Assembly: GCA_938743325.2 (NCBI GenBank)
Contig: OW568881.1
Coordinates: 248,001 to 312,000, forward strand
Reading direction: 5' to 3'
Length of the DNA: 64,000 bases
Source of the DNA: Pycnococcus provasolii
Taxonomy: Eukaryota > Chlorophyta > Pseudoscourfieldiophyceae > Pseudoscourfieldiales > Pycnococcaceae
Every line of letters begins with the position of its first letter. Positions within the stretch are counted from its first letter, which is position 1. Both the position numbers and the translations under genes were made by a program. This document shows, one piece after another, positions 1 through 10,136 of the stretch. The notes under the pieces were generated by a model. That model worked only from the letters and a program-made list of their open reading frames with translations, had not been told where the DNA came from and did not search any database.

Positions 1-1
1 C

Positions 2-1165
2 ACGTTCGGAAAAGGGGTCGTCTTTGACGTCGACCACGTCACGCGCGCCGAACAGTTCCGATTCTTCGCCGAGGCGCTCAAGGGTAACCGCATGCGATCG
101 TACGTGCAGATGATGGTCAAGGAAGCTGAAGAGTTCTTCGGCGCGTGGGGAGACGAGGGCGTCGTCGACCTTCGCGACGAACTCAGCCGACTCGTCGTGC
201 TCACGGCGTCAAGGTGCCTGCTCGGGAAGGAGGTACGCGAGACGTTCCAGGACGAGGTGGCGCACCTCGTGCACGAGCTTGACATGGGCATGGTGCCTCT
301 CTCCGTCTTCTTCCCGTACTTCCCCATCGAACCGCACCGACGCCGCGACGCCGCACGCAAGGAACTCGCAAAGATCTTCGACGGCATCGTCGAAAAGCGA
401 CGTCAGGAAAATAGGGAGGAGGAGGATGTGCTGAACACGTTCGTGCATGCCAAGTACCGTGACGGTTCGCAGTTGACGAATGACCAGGTGCTTGGCATGC
501 TCATCGCCGTCCTCTTTGCTGGTCAGCACACGTCGTCCATCACGTCCACGTGGACGGGACTTCTGCTGCTCGAAAGCCACCAAAAGCAGAAGAAGGGGAT
601 CCTCGAGGGTAGCGGGAAGAGCGCGACATTTTTGGAGAAGGTGCTCGACGAGCAGCGTAAGGTGATTGCGGAGCACGGCGACGAGCTGACGTTTGACATT
701 CTGCAAAGCATGGACTCCCTGCACTTCTCGATCAAGGAGGCTCTTCGCATGCACCCGCCACTCATCATGCTGCTGAGGTACGCGCACGCGCCGTTCGACG
801 TCACGACGAGCGACGGAAAGACGTACACTGTGCCGAAGGGCGATATCATCGCGACGAGCCCGGCGTACAGCCACCGCCTAGACCACGTCTTCGATAAGGC
901 GGATGAGTACAAGCCGAGCCGCTTAGAGCCAGGCGCCGCGGAGGATGCGAAGGTTCCGTTCTCGTTCATCGGCTTTGGCGGAGGCAGGCACGGGTGCATG
1001 GGTGAGGCGTTCGCGTACCTGCAGATCAAGGCGATCTGGTCCATCGCGCTGCGAAACTTCGAGTTTGAGCTTATTGGAGACAACGCGCCGGAGGCTGACT
1101 TGACAGGCATGGTGGTTGGACCGTATGCGAGCCAAGTTCGCTTCAAGCGCCGCAAGCTTAAGTAA
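2..1165 (+). CDS. CYP51: Sterol 14-alpha-demethylase, cytochrome P450 CYP51 (5' end outside window)
   Basis: The reading frame is open from base 2, so the N-terminal third lies outside the window. The product is the endoplasmic-reticulum monooxygenase that removes the 14-alpha methyl group of obtusifoliol or lanosterol in sterol synthesis. Visible family marks are the FGKGVVFDV start of the CYP51 B-C region, the I-helix oxygen-activation motif AGQHTS (about 525-542), the ExxR K-helix motif in KEALRMHPP, and the haem loop FGGGRHGCMG with its cysteine ligand near 990-1000. AGQHTS is typical of CYP51 rather than P450s in general. The stop is followed by a convergent biotin synthase gene 167 bases away. 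No intron is seen in the visible part. The family call is firm; the exact substrate is inferred. Confidence 0.93.
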   Translation, partial: TFGKGVVFDVDHVTRAEQFRFFAEALKGNRMRSYVQMMVKEAEEFFGAWGDEGVVDLRDELSRLVVLTASRCLLGKEVRETFQDEVAHLVHELDMGMVPLSVFFPYFPIEPHRRRDAARKELAKIFDGIVEKRRQENREEEDVLNTFVHAKYRDGSQLTNDQVLGMLIAVLFAGQHTSSITSTWTGLLLLESHQKQKKGILEGSGKSATFLEKVLDEQRKVIAEHGDELTFDILQSMDSLHFSIKEALRMHPPLIMLLRYAHAPFDVTTSDGKTYTVPKGDIIATSPAYSHRLDHVFDKADEYKPSRLEPGAAEDAKVPFSFIGFGGGRHGCMGEAFAYLQIKAIWSIALRNFEFELIGDNAPEADLTGMVVGPYASQVRFKRRKLK

Positions 1166-1332
1166 GTTGAGAAGTATGGGATTATTTAGAGAATAGAAAA
1201 AGAAAAAGCTGAATTTTGTGTGTGAAATTGAGTATAGAGTAAAACCCAGTTCCCATTACTGAATGAGCAATCTTAGTTTTTTCTCCCATTCTCCCATTCA
1301 TGCAATCATCATCATCATCATCATCGCCATCG

Positions 1333-2709
1333 TCACTCGAACGCCTTGTAAGCACCCTGGAACGGAGGCTTTCCCTGCAGTCCAAGTTCGCGGAACATTG
1401 CCGTGTCATCATCCTCGGCAACATTAGGCGTCGTCAAAAGCGTGTCCCCGGTGAAGATGGAGTTGGCACCTGCGAGGAAGGCGAGCGCCTGCTCGCCTCG
1501 GCTGAGGCTTGAGCGACCTGCAGACAGGCGAAGCGTCGTCCGTGGCATGAGAATGCGCGCGGCGGCAATCACGCGCACGAGATCGAGTGGCGGAACACCC
1601 GCACTCGCCCCTTCTCCTTTCTCCGCCTTGGCTGCGAGAAGGTTTCCGAGAGGCGTTCCTGGCACAGCCACAAGGCTGTTGACGGGAACGGACTCGGGGT
1701 GAGTTTCCATCGTCGCGAGCGTGTGCAAGAAGCTTGCGCGGTCAACGTGAGGATCCTCGCCGAGGCCGAGAATTCCACCCGTGCAGACAGACAAGCCCGC
1801 GTCGCGCGCCATCTTGATGGTTTCGAGTCGATCGTCGAATGATCGGCTGCTGGTGACGTTCGGGTAGTGTTCTCGGCTCGTGTCGATGTTGTGGTTGTAC
1901 GCCGTAAGTCCGGCACCCTTCAGCTGCTTTGCCTGATCGCCCTCGAGCATGCCCAGCGTCGCGCACACCTCCATGCCCATCGATCTCACCTCCGACACCA
2001 TGGAGAGCACGCGATTCCACTGGCGTGGTCCCACCTGGCTGGGTCCTCGCCACGCGGCGCCCATGCAGAATCGCGTGCTTCCCGCCTCCTTGGCGCGTTT
2101 TGCCGCCTCGAGCACGCCGTCGAGGTCCATGAGCGGCGTCGCTTTCATCTTCGTGTCCTTGCTCCAGCTCGAGGACTGCGAGCAGTATCCGCACGTTTCG
2201 GGGCATCCTCCCGTTTTCACGGATAGGAGCGTGCACTTTTGCACCTGGTTGGCTGGAAAGTGTTCGCGGTGAACCCGCGACGCGTCGAACACGAGGTCGA
2301 GTACAGGTCGTGCGAGGATCTCGCGCACTTCGTCGATGTTCCAGTCGTTTCTGACCGCGAGCGGCGAAGACGACGACGACGGCTCGGAGCTGTTTCGCAG
2401 CTGCACCTGTTGTGTTTGCATCATCACGTGCGTATTGACGCTGCTGCTTTGAACGTCGTCATTTTCTTCAGCAACAGCTGGCTGCGCTGATGCTGCTGAT
2501 GCTGATGACGCTGACGCCGAAGCAGATGAAGACGCCGAAGCAGATGACGACGCCGAAGCAGATGACGACGCGAATCCAACGCGCACGAGTCCAGGCCCAA
2601 CGACACGCCCCAATGACAGGGACGAATTGGAAGACATGAAAGGAGACATCCTTTGAGACACGAGTGATGCAATGCAACTATGCGCTGAAGATACATGCAT
2701 ATTCCACAT
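1333..2709 (-). CDS. BIO2: Biotin synthase, mitochondrial
   Basis: This radical-SAM enzyme inserts sulphur into dethiobiotin, the last step of biotin synthesis, normally in mitochondria. The radical-SAM cluster motif CPETCGYC (CxxxCxxC) is intact, followed by the BioB blocks FCMGAAWRGP, YNHNIDTSREHYP and GGILGLGE and the C-terminal region ending in FTGDTLLTTPN. At 458 residues it is longer than bacterial BioB (about 345). The extra roughly 110 N-terminal residues contain positively charged and Ser/Ala-rich runs, a likely mitochondrial presequence followed by a low-complexity linker encoded by imperfect repeats at about 2500-2570. The ATG at 2709 is the first in frame; in-frame ATGs a few codons inside could also serve. 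It is divergent from TCF25 across a roughly 600-base shared upstream region. Confidence 0.95.
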   Translation of the reverse strand: MWNMHVSSAHSCIASLVSQRMSPFMSSNSSLSLGRVVGPGLVRVGFASSSASASSSASASSSASASASSASAASAQPAVAEENDDVQSSSVNTHVMMQTQQVQLRNSSEPSSSSSPLAVRNDWNIDEVREILARPVLDLVFDASRVHREHFPANQVQKCTLLSVKTGGCPETCGYCSQSSSWSKDTKMKATPLMDLDGVLEAAKRAKEAGSTRFCMGAAWRGPSQVGPRQWNRVLSMVSEVRSMGMEVCATLGMLEGDQAKQLKGAGLTAYNHNIDTSREHYPNVTSSRSFDDRLETIKMARDAGLSVCTGGILGLGEDPHVDRASFLHTLATMETHPESVPVNSLVAVPGTPLGNLLAAKAEKGEGASAGVPPLDLVRVIAAARILMPRTTLRLSAGRSSLSRGEQALAFLAGANSIFTGDTLLTTPNVAEDDDTAMFRELGLQGKPPFQGAYKAFE

Positions 2710-3307
2710 CTCTCTTAAGAGTACTTTTAAATGAAATTAGTTTTGACAAAACAAACGCTCTTGGAACGAATTAATTGCAAAAAAGCTGAAATGAAAACAA
2801 GGATTCCAACGGGTGGGCACTTTTGACAAGTCGGCGGAACTTGGAAGTGGAGGGGAGGATTTGGATAACGCTGCCTGCACTGGGTTGGGTCCCTAACACC
2901 TGGGGGAGAAGCCTGGGGGATACCGGTTTCTGTTGTTCGGTTCGGGGTTTGGGAATGATTTTTATTTCGGGGGTTGGGAATGATTTTATTCGGGGTTGGG
3001 AATTATTCGGGGTTGGAATTCGGGGTTTTGAATGATATTATTCGGGGTTTGGGAATGATTTTATTCGGGGTTCAAAGTACGTACCTTCGCTTGATCCGTA
3101 TAAGAATTCGCAATCCTCCCTTGGTCCTCCGCCATTGCTCCGCCCTAGATCGATCCTGCATCCGCATCCGCCATCCGCCATCCGGGTATTAATATTCGAT
3201 CTGCCTGTCCTGTCTTCGGAGGTTCTTCACTCTTCATTCTCGAAGACTTCTCAGCATTATTGATCCCAATCAATCATACCCATTTTTATTCGAAGCATTC
3301 CTGAAGG
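2710..3307. promoter_or_regulatory. Divergent intergenic region with a TTCGGGGTTGGGAATGAT-type minisatellite
   Basis: This non-coding stretch separates the divergent biotin synthase and TCF25 genes and must hold both promoters. Between about 2935 and 3075 it carries five or six imperfect copies of a unit built around ATTCGGGGTT followed by GGGAATGATTTT. The same core recurs in other intergenic regions of this window. A second simple stretch of cctcc/gcatccgccatcc repeats lies at about 3110-3185. I see no clear TATA box. Confidence 0.6.
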
Positions 3308-5527
3308 ATGTCTCTTCGTTCCATGCGCAAGCTCGAGAACCAGGCGGCGTCCATGTCGGCGGTGGAGGAGGAGTTGGAGTCTGGTGGTGTGTCGTCTGGG
3401 TCTGAGGGGTCTGAGTCTATTGATGAGGGTCCCTCCTCGTGTCCTCCAGCTCCTCGTGTCTCGGCGTTTTCCGCGCTCATGCTCATGGATTCTGACGCTC
3501 ATTCCTCGGAAGGTTCTGACTTGGAAGGGGAGGAGTCCGAAGATGTGGAGGAGGAGGACGCTTCTTCTTCACGTGATGACCACAGGATCGGTGACTCGTC
3601 AACGCAAAAACTTGATGCAGAGACGACGACGACGACCACGCCGTCGTCCCAAGCCTCCAAAAAGCTATCGAAAAAGCAAAAGCAAAAGGCCAAGCAAAAA
3701 CAAAAGCAGAAGCAAAAAAACACAAAAAAAGATATGCAGCAGCAGCAGCAGCAGCAGCAGCTTGCTCACGCAAACGACTCTGACTCGAAAGAAAACAAAA
3801 ACGACGACGAAGATATGGCGATACTAGAGGCGGCGATACAGGCTACCACGCAACAACAACAAAAGCAGCGTGCACAAAGTCAACAAAAGACTCAACAGCA
3901 ACACCCGCTTGCAGTCAATACGCAAAACCTTCGCGGTGACGAGGAACTGCTTCGCATCTTCGGACGAAGCGCCGTGGCAGCAAACCAAAACGATGGGAGA
4001 CGGCGCAACTACGCAATGCAAGCAAGAGGAACACGGCAATTTCACGACACGGCGAGAAAAGGGCGACAGGCGACGCTCATCGCGCCGCGCGAGTACTGGC
4101 CTCCGTACGACGGAAGCCTCGAGCTGCGTGCGGTGGACGCACCGCCGAAGGAGGCGGCGCAAGACGGCACGTGCAAATGGTTTGCATTCAAGCCATCGAA
4201 CAAGTACCTCGCAGCCAGCCAGGAGTACGCGCTCGGGCAAATGACGATGAACCTCAACATCATTGCCACCGCGCTTCGCTCGTGTCCTTACCACCTCGAG
4301 TGCAATATGGCATTGGCGGAGCACCACTGGGGCGAGGGAGAGGCTGAGCGCGCGCAGGAGCACGTCGAGCGTATTTTGTACGCCTTTGAAAGTGCTGCGG
4401 CGTCCAGTGGGCTGTTTCGCTATGCCGCAGAGGGCATCGCGAGACTTATGTTGTCAGAGGACGACGAAGAAGAAGACGACGAGCCATCCGTTCCAATGGA
4501 TCCCGCCAAAACGGTGCTTGTCGCTCTCTTTCGTCACAGCCAAAGCCTGAGTCGCAGAGGGTGCCATGGTGCCGCATTTGCAACTTGCCAGCTCGCATAC
4601 CAGCTCGACGAGAGTCGCGACACGGCTGGCGCGCTCCCTCAGCTCGACTATGCCGCGCTCAGAGCTGGTCAGCGTGAGTGGCTCGTTCGTGTGATGACTG
4701 CCAAGGGCGCAGGCGCGCTTGCACATCGTGGGTTGACATGGTCGCTATATCCGTCTCCAGCTTTCACATGGGCGATGGCCCTGCTCGAGGATGCCGAAGA
4801 TGCTGGCATTCCGCTCGACGATCACGACGATATCAGCTCGCCAGACGCCGTCTGCCGGCGCGCGGTTGGTCTGCACCCTCGCATGGCGAGAATGCTTGTC
4901 GCCAAGCTGGTGGAGAAGGGTGCAAGTGTCGACACGGCATTCACCTCAGCGGCGGTGACGTTGGAGGAATTGGCCTCGAAGCGCTCTGACCCGATCGATC
5001 CCAGCTCATCACTGTGGGATGTCCCAGACAGCCTGCTTCGCCTGTACGAGATTGCCGTTGAGCGTCAACATGCACTTTGGAGAGGTAGTTCCGCACTCTC
5101 ACTGCTGCGGCGTGCTGTGCTTGCCGCGGCAGAAAGTCTTCTCGACGAGAGTCAATTCGCAATGGGTCTCGATGCTGCAGAGTGGATGGTGGCGCGTGCA
5201 AGTTCCTTCCCGCGAGGCGGTGAGAATGTATACCGCCATTTGCAGGCTGCGACCTATGCCGAAGGGGGCGCGCTGATCGTCCCTCAGGATGACGAAAACG
5301 ATGGTGGTGGCTGGCACGACGATGGTAACGACTTTAACGTCGCACCGCAGCCGCCGCCGCCAGCACCGGCGGCGGCAGCGGCGGAACGCGTCATGCGCGA
5401 CGAGGACCTTGCTGGCCGCGCAGAAGGTGCCACAGGGGCTGTGGGTCTCTTCTTAGAGACTCTGCTGCCTTGGGTGCGCGTGCAGCCAGGCGCGGCGGAC
5501 GGCGAAGTCCGCCGCGAAGACGAGTAA
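3308..5527 (+). CDS. TCF25: TCF25/Rqc1 family ribosome-quality-control factor
   Basis: The 739-residue product matches the TCF25 (Nulp1, yeast Rqc1) family. Family members join the Ltn1/NEMF complex that clears stalled nascent chains from 60S ribosomal subunits. The N-terminal 200 residues are acidic, then Lys/Gln-rich with a Q8 run, as is usual for the family. The core begins near residue 210 (ELLRIFGRSAV) and includes WFAFKPSNKYLAASQEY (about 288-306) and the block NLNIIATALRSCPYHLECNMALAEH, the best family signature. The ATG is the first in frame after the minisatellite upstream. Two TGTAA polyadenylation signals follow at 5529-5540, the first overlapping the stop. Older literature names it a transcription factor; the ribosome role is the better-supported one. 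Confidence 0.85.
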   Translation: MSLRSMRKLENQAASMSAVEEELESGGVSSGSEGSESIDEGPSSCPPAPRVSAFSALMLMDSDAHSSEGSDLEGEESEDVEEEDASSSRDDHRIGDSSTQKLDAETTTTTTPSSQASKKLSKKQKQKAKQKQKQKQKNTKKDMQQQQQQQQLAHANDSDSKENKNDDEDMAILEAAIQATTQQQQKQRAQSQQKTQQQHPLAVNTQNLRGDEELLRIFGRSAVAANQNDGRRRNYAMQARGTRQFHDTARKGRQATLIAPREYWPPYDGSLELRAVDAPPKEAAQDGTCKWFAFKPSNKYLAASQEYALGQMTMNLNIIATALRSCPYHLECNMALAEHHWGEGEAERAQEHVERILYAFESAAASSGLFRYAAEGIARLMLSEDDEEEDDEPSVPMDPAKTVLVALFRHSQSLSRRGCHGAAFATCQLAYQLDESRDTAGALPQLDYAALRAGQREWLVRVMTAKGAGALAHRGLTWSLYPSPAFTWAMALLEDAEDAGIPLDDHDDISSPDAVCRRAVGLHPRMARMLVAKLVEKGASVDTAFTSAAVTLEELASKRSDPIDPSSSLWDVPDSLLRLYEIAVERQHALWRGSSALSLLRRAVLAAAESLLDESQFAMGLDAAEWMVARASSFPRGGENVYRHLQAATYAEGGALIVPQDDENDGGGWHDDGNDFNVAPQPPPPAPAAAAAERVMRDEDLAGRAEGATGAVGLFLETLLPWVRVQPGAADGEVRREDE

Positions 5528-5618
5528 GTGTAAACTGTAATGTTACCCTTTTTAGTTTTTACAATATACCGCCCTAAGTTCATATCGATATAATATAATG
5601 GTGGTACTTAAGGTTAAT

Positions 5619-8600
5619 TTACAATACAATCCTTCCAACCACGCTATCGGGCTCCTGGCGGCAGGTCGGGCAGCGAGGCTGCCGAACGAGCCAGCTGCGC
5701 AGGCAGTCCTCGTGGAACTCGTGACCGCATGGCAGGGCAACAGGCTGTTGGGCCTCGTCCTCGGAAGCGTCTTTGCCCGATGCGAGCGCGTCCATGCAAA
5801 TGACGCACGTCTCGTCACCGAAGCGACGCACAGGGTCAGTCGTCTTTGCCACCGCGATAATGGCGTCAACTCTCGGGGAGTGCCGGTCGGGGCTCTCCGC
5901 GCTGCCGCCCACGACACGAGGAGGGACTTGGAACCTGTTTCGCCAATGAAGGCCATCCATGGCGATCGCGAAAGCCGCTCCTCCGAGCCAGGCACGGGAG
6001 ACGACGCCAAACACCACAGAGTGGATCGCGCGGGGCAAAACCGCCGAGGATATCGCTCCAAGCGCGGCCGGAGCCAGTAGAGCCTTCACGGCGAGGCGGC
6101 CAGACACCTCTGCCCTCGCCTGCAACTGCTCGGTCGGCGCGTCACGGCGCCAGTCTCGGCGAAGGCTGCGCGATGACATGGACGACGCCAGGACGATGGC
6201 GTATGCGAGCCACGCAAAGGAGGTGTCGCTGCACATGACAACCACCGAGCCGCTCGCAACTATACTGTCCACTCTCGACGCAATGCGAAGCCCAGTCGTG
6301 CGCACCGATGAAGTCGAGCCCCACGCGCGGGCCGTCTCGCTCGAAGCCCCCCTGAAAAAGTACTCCGCAGAACGCACCAGTGCTAGCGCGGCAGCAACGA
6401 TCGCGTTGCCAGCAGCCGCGAAGGTTCCAGAGCGGTGGCCAAGGAAAACGCAGAACAGCATAATGGCGGAGAAGAACGAAGCAAGCAAGGGCTTGCGCCA
6501 CAGCGTCTCGAAGAGGGAAGCTGCCGCCCGCCCCAGGACCCGGAGAATCGCTTTTATCCGGCTCCATACGTGCGCCTCAAGGAAGCGCAAGATGGCCGCT
6601 CGCAACTCGGCGGCGATGGACGCCACAGTCTCCAACGCCCGCCTCACGTGCGACAACACGACAGCAGCCAGGGTGAAGAGGTGCAAATCGAGGCTCAGGA
6701 AAGCGCGCAGGCCGAGTGCAGCCAGCGACCTCCCAAGCGGGCGAAACAGCGTCGAAGTGCCCGCCACAGAGCGGCCAACAGTCAGCAGCGCGACAGAGGC
6801 GACGGCAGCAGCGCCGCACAAGAAAGGGACTGCGTCCTGAACTGAATCGGCACGTGCCGCGGACGCTGCCAGCAGGCACGTCCCCGCAATCGTCAACGCG
6901 GGCTCCAGCGCGACGGCGATCGGCCGCTGTAACCTCCGCGCTACCCAGCAGAGAGGGCGCCATACTGTCCACGTGACAAAGTCCCGGAGCTTGACCCCTG
7001 CAGGCACTAGCAGGTGGTCCAATACGTAAGATGTTGCCGCTCCCACCATCTTTGCTAGGAACCTGAATACATGAGCGACTGCGTTCACTATTGGCTTCAC
7101 CACCTCGTCCACAACGAACCTGTACATCGTGACGAGGGCATTCGCCGTTGGCTTCACCACCGAACTCACAATGAATTTGTATGTCGCGACAGCGCCCCTC
7201 ACCAAAGGTTTCAACGTGTACCTGTTGACGTACGTGGAGACGGTGACGGCAAGCTTTCCAATGTTTAGGACGGCGCTCAGCGCCGGCTGGAGGACGTAGT
7301 GGTTCAGCCGAACGCTCGTGTAGCACACGACCAGATCGATCGCCTCTATAATTCGCCAGATCACCTCGTCGACGCCGAGGAGCGAGGAGCCCAAGACTCG
7401 CAGGCTTCCCGCCAACAAGTTGTCAGTTGCCTCGAGCGCGAGCTTGAGCGGGGGCCAACCGAAGCGCTCCCACAGCCGCATGGCCGAGCGCAGCTGGAAA
7501 GCACACCACGACACCATCGTCTTTAGCACCGAGGGAAAGCCGAGGAGGACCCCAAGACCGTCGAGCGTGACAGCTGCCAAGGTGGCGCCGGCGAGTGAAA
7601 ACGTCGCCTCCCAAGCCTTGCTCTCCACGCGCGGCGCCATGACGAGCGCGAGGGCGGCTGCAAACAGGAGACTGCATACGCCAGAGATGATGGTTTTCGG
7701 GACGCGGGCCGAGGCGCCGACCACGCTCGTGGCGACCGCCTTATATGCCAGCGACCAGAGGGTGAGAGCGTTTCCGTAGGCGCCGCGTGCGGCGGCGTCC
7801 TCCAGCATGGCGAGGCCAATGGCGAACGCGACGCCGCGCCCGATCGCAAATTTATATGCCGTCCACACCTCCTCAGCCCTTCTCCCGAGGCCAACGGCCT
7901 GCACGGCGCTCATGATCACGCCGCACACGAAAACAACACCAAACGGCACGACAAGTAGCGCGTAGGAGCGCTGGAACGAGTCCGGCGGCGCCACCGCGTC
8001 GATTGTCGCCCCGAGTGCATACCTCACGAGTCCGCGCGGCGGTGCGACCCATGCGGACCCGCCCGAGCCGAACCCGAGAGCTTGATACACGGATCTCGGC
8101 GCCGATACCACTATCCCGAACGCGCCGGCCAGGCACTTCGCCACGACGAAGCCCAGCGACGAGGCGAGGAAGGCTGCGACAACCGCCACGACGGCGAGGA
8201 AGCGCACCAAGGTGATCACAATGTTTCTGGACGTCGTGCGGCGGTCCCTCAACGAGCACGCGTACGTGGCGGCGCCCGCGCACACGGCGACGGCGAGGCA
8301 CGAGCACAGCGCCCGGAGCCCAAGTGCCGCGCCCCTCGCCAGGAGCAAGGTGGGGAGGCCGGCGACGAGGCACGCGAGCGCACCGTTCGGCTGGGCCGCC
8401 TCGGCGCCGACGAGACGCTGCCGCAGCGTGACGTGTGGCGTGAAGCGCGGCGGCGGCGGCTGCTGCGACGGGTTCTGAATGTGTTGCCCAGCAGCCTCCT
8501 CCGCCTCGGCCCGCGCCGATTCTGCTGAGGCCTGCGACCTTGCATCCACCGCCCCAGAAGCTGCTCGCGCCGTCTTCATCCTCGCGTTGCGTACTCGTTG

Positions 8601-8630
8601 TGCTCGGCCGCGCCTTTGATCACTCTCCAT
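5619..8630 (-). CDS. Multi-pass membrane RING-H2 E3 ubiquitin ligase
   Basis: The 1003-residue product carries a C-terminal RING-H2 finger (about residues 938-990): CVIC, then CGHEFHEDC, then CPTC, which gives the C3H2C3 zinc-ligand order. Before it, at least eight hydrophobic stretches are spread over residues 75-900, separated by short amphipathic VVKP- and YK-containing segments that recur at 440-560 and look like internal duplications. The first 65 residues are charged and probably cytosolic. RING-H2 domains recruit E2 enzymes, so this is inferred to be a membrane-anchored ubiquitin ligase, perhaps for ER or plastid-envelope protein turnover. I do not recognise the membrane part. It converges on TCF25; a TTACA (TGTAA on this strand) lies at 5559-5563 downstream of the stop. 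Confidence 0.75.
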   Translation of the reverse strand: MESDQRRGRAQRVRNARMKTARAASGAVDARSQASAESARAEAEEAAGQHIQNPSQQPPPPRFTPHVTLRQRLVGAEAAQPNGALACLVAGLPTLLLARGAALGLRALCSCLAVAVCAGAATYACSLRDRRTTSRNIVITLVRFLAVVAVVAAFLASSLGFVVAKCLAGAFGIVVSAPRSVYQALGFGSGGSAWVAPPRGLVRYALGATIDAVAPPDSFQRSYALLVVPFGVVFVCGVIMSAVQAVGLGRRAEEVWTAYKFAIGRGVAFAIGLAMLEDAAARGAYGNALTLWSLAYKAVATSVVGASARVPKTIISGVCSLLFAAALALVMAPRVESKAWEATFSLAGATLAAVTLDGLGVLLGFPSVLKTMVSWCAFQLRSAMRLWERFGWPPLKLALEATDNLLAGSLRVLGSSLLGVDEVIWRIIEAIDLVVCYTSVRLNHYVLQPALSAVLNIGKLAVTVSTYVNRYTLKPLVRGAVATYKFIVSSVVKPTANALVTMYRFVVDEVVKPIVNAVAHVFRFLAKMVGAATSYVLDHLLVPAGVKLRDFVTWTVWRPLCWVARRLQRPIAVALEPALTIAGTCLLAASAARADSVQDAVPFLCGAAAVASVALLTVGRSVAGTSTLFRPLGRSLAALGLRAFLSLDLHLFTLAAVVLSHVRRALETVASIAAELRAAILRFLEAHVWSRIKAILRVLGRAAASLFETLWRKPLLASFFSAIMLFCVFLGHRSGTFAAAGNAIVAAALALVRSAEYFFRGASSETARAWGSTSSVRTTGLRIASRVDSIVASGSVVVMCSDTSFAWLAYAIVLASSMSSRSLRRDWRRDAPTEQLQARAEVSGRLAVKALLAPAALGAISSAVLPRAIHSVVFGVVSRAWLGGAAFAIAMDGLHWRNRFQVPPRVVGGSAESPDRHSPRVDAIIAVAKTTDPVRRFGDETCVICMDALASGKDASEDEAQQPVALPCGHEFHEDCLRSWLVRQPRCPTCRQEPDSVVGRIVL

Positions 8631-10136
8631 ACCGCGTCCGCCTTTTCATTGTCCATGGGCAACGCAGACTGCGATTCATTCAAGGCGCGCATCAGTCAAC
8701 GCACATGACAGACGGCGCGGTGCGTCCGAGGGCGTAGAACACAGAGCCTGGCAGCCTGGTGGAACCCGGTTGGATTTTGTTGACATCACGAATCACCCCT
8801 TAAATTTTAGTTCTTATGTACTGTACTTCTGGGATGGTCTCTCCCCTCTCTCTCCTCAACTCCACTACTCCAGTCCAAGTGCCAAGTTTGCTCCGGATCG
8901 GCTGAATTTCAAGCCTCATCAATCAAGCGTCGTCACAACGCTCCGAGGATGGAGGATGGGAACCCCGATTGAGCCTGCCTCGATGGAGGGAGTGTTCGAG
9001 AAGTGACGCTGGCCTTGCTTGATGCTTTTGAGAGCATTTGAGCCTCGTGACTTGTGAGCCTCCATGTCCATGATTTGCATGCACCATTTGCACCCCCATT
9101 TGCATTGCTCGAACCTCACGCGAGACGTCGAGAATTCATGAGAGGAATTGGCAAAGCAAAGCGGCAACTTTGAAGCGAATTCTTCGATGAAGAGTTAACG
9201 ATCAATTAGAGCGTCGTGATCTCAATCACCACCTCATCACGAGGCTCGTTTGAGGCTCGTGAGTACGATCCACACCAACACGGTAACACGGTAAGAATAC
9301 GGGTATGTACGGCACCTCCATACCTCGTATACACAAGCGATACAGTACGGTAGCAACGAGCGAGGTGGTCTACCAACTACGTGCCGTCCCGTGTTAGTTC
9401 TCGACGACGACCTCTCTGGCATCTGGGCCGACGACTTGGCATTTGGCAAGTCTTTGTTCGCCGACGGACGGACGGACGAGTGGACGACTCGTCTCTCCTA
9501 GGAGTCAGGAGTGGTCTGCGTGCGCTGTTTCTTTTGTGAGTTTTGTCTTTTGACGTGCGAGACCTACGTGCGAGTGTTTGTTTGTGTCGGCCGTACTACT
9601 CGTATAGGTACTTATCAACCTCCTAGTCTATCAACATTATTCCACTCCGAGAGAGGCTCGAACCAAAAACAAGCTCTAGGTTGAGTCGTAGGTGGGTGGT
9701 CTTTCACTTCGTCTCTGCGCGAACCCGTCTTGTCTTGCGCCGTCGACGGCGTTTCTCGTCGTCTTGGTCTTGGTCTTGCGCGCCGTCGTCTCGGTCTTGC
9801 GCGCCGTCGTCGTCTTGGTGTCGTCGTCGTCGTCTTGGTGTCGTCGTGGTGTCGCGGGACTTGACTATAGGTAGTACTTACTTGACTACTTCGAGCACGG
9901 CAATATATCATACACACGTCGTGCCTTATACATATATCGTGTGTAGTACAACAAATACGTCATACAAACTCGTTTGAGAGTTGCTCTACAAACTTTGACG
10001 AGTTCTTCTTCTTCGCTCTACAGCGCCTCACTCAGAGTTGGTGTGTGTGTGCTCAGTCACCGTCATATCGTAGCTGCCAGATAGATAGAGTTGCGCACGG
10101 GGAGCAAGTGTTGCGGCCGCGGGAGGATCCGCAGAC
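8631..10136. other. Long intergenic region, no gene recognised
   Basis: About 1.5 kb lie between the divergent RING protein and K+ channel genes. No open frame here has protein-like composition. At about 9740-9860 there is a simple-sequence tract of repeated tcgtcttggt and gcgcgccgtcgtc units. Short direct repeats of gaggctcgt occur near 9238-9262. The last few hundred bases probably form the 5' leader of the channel gene. Confidence 0.5.
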
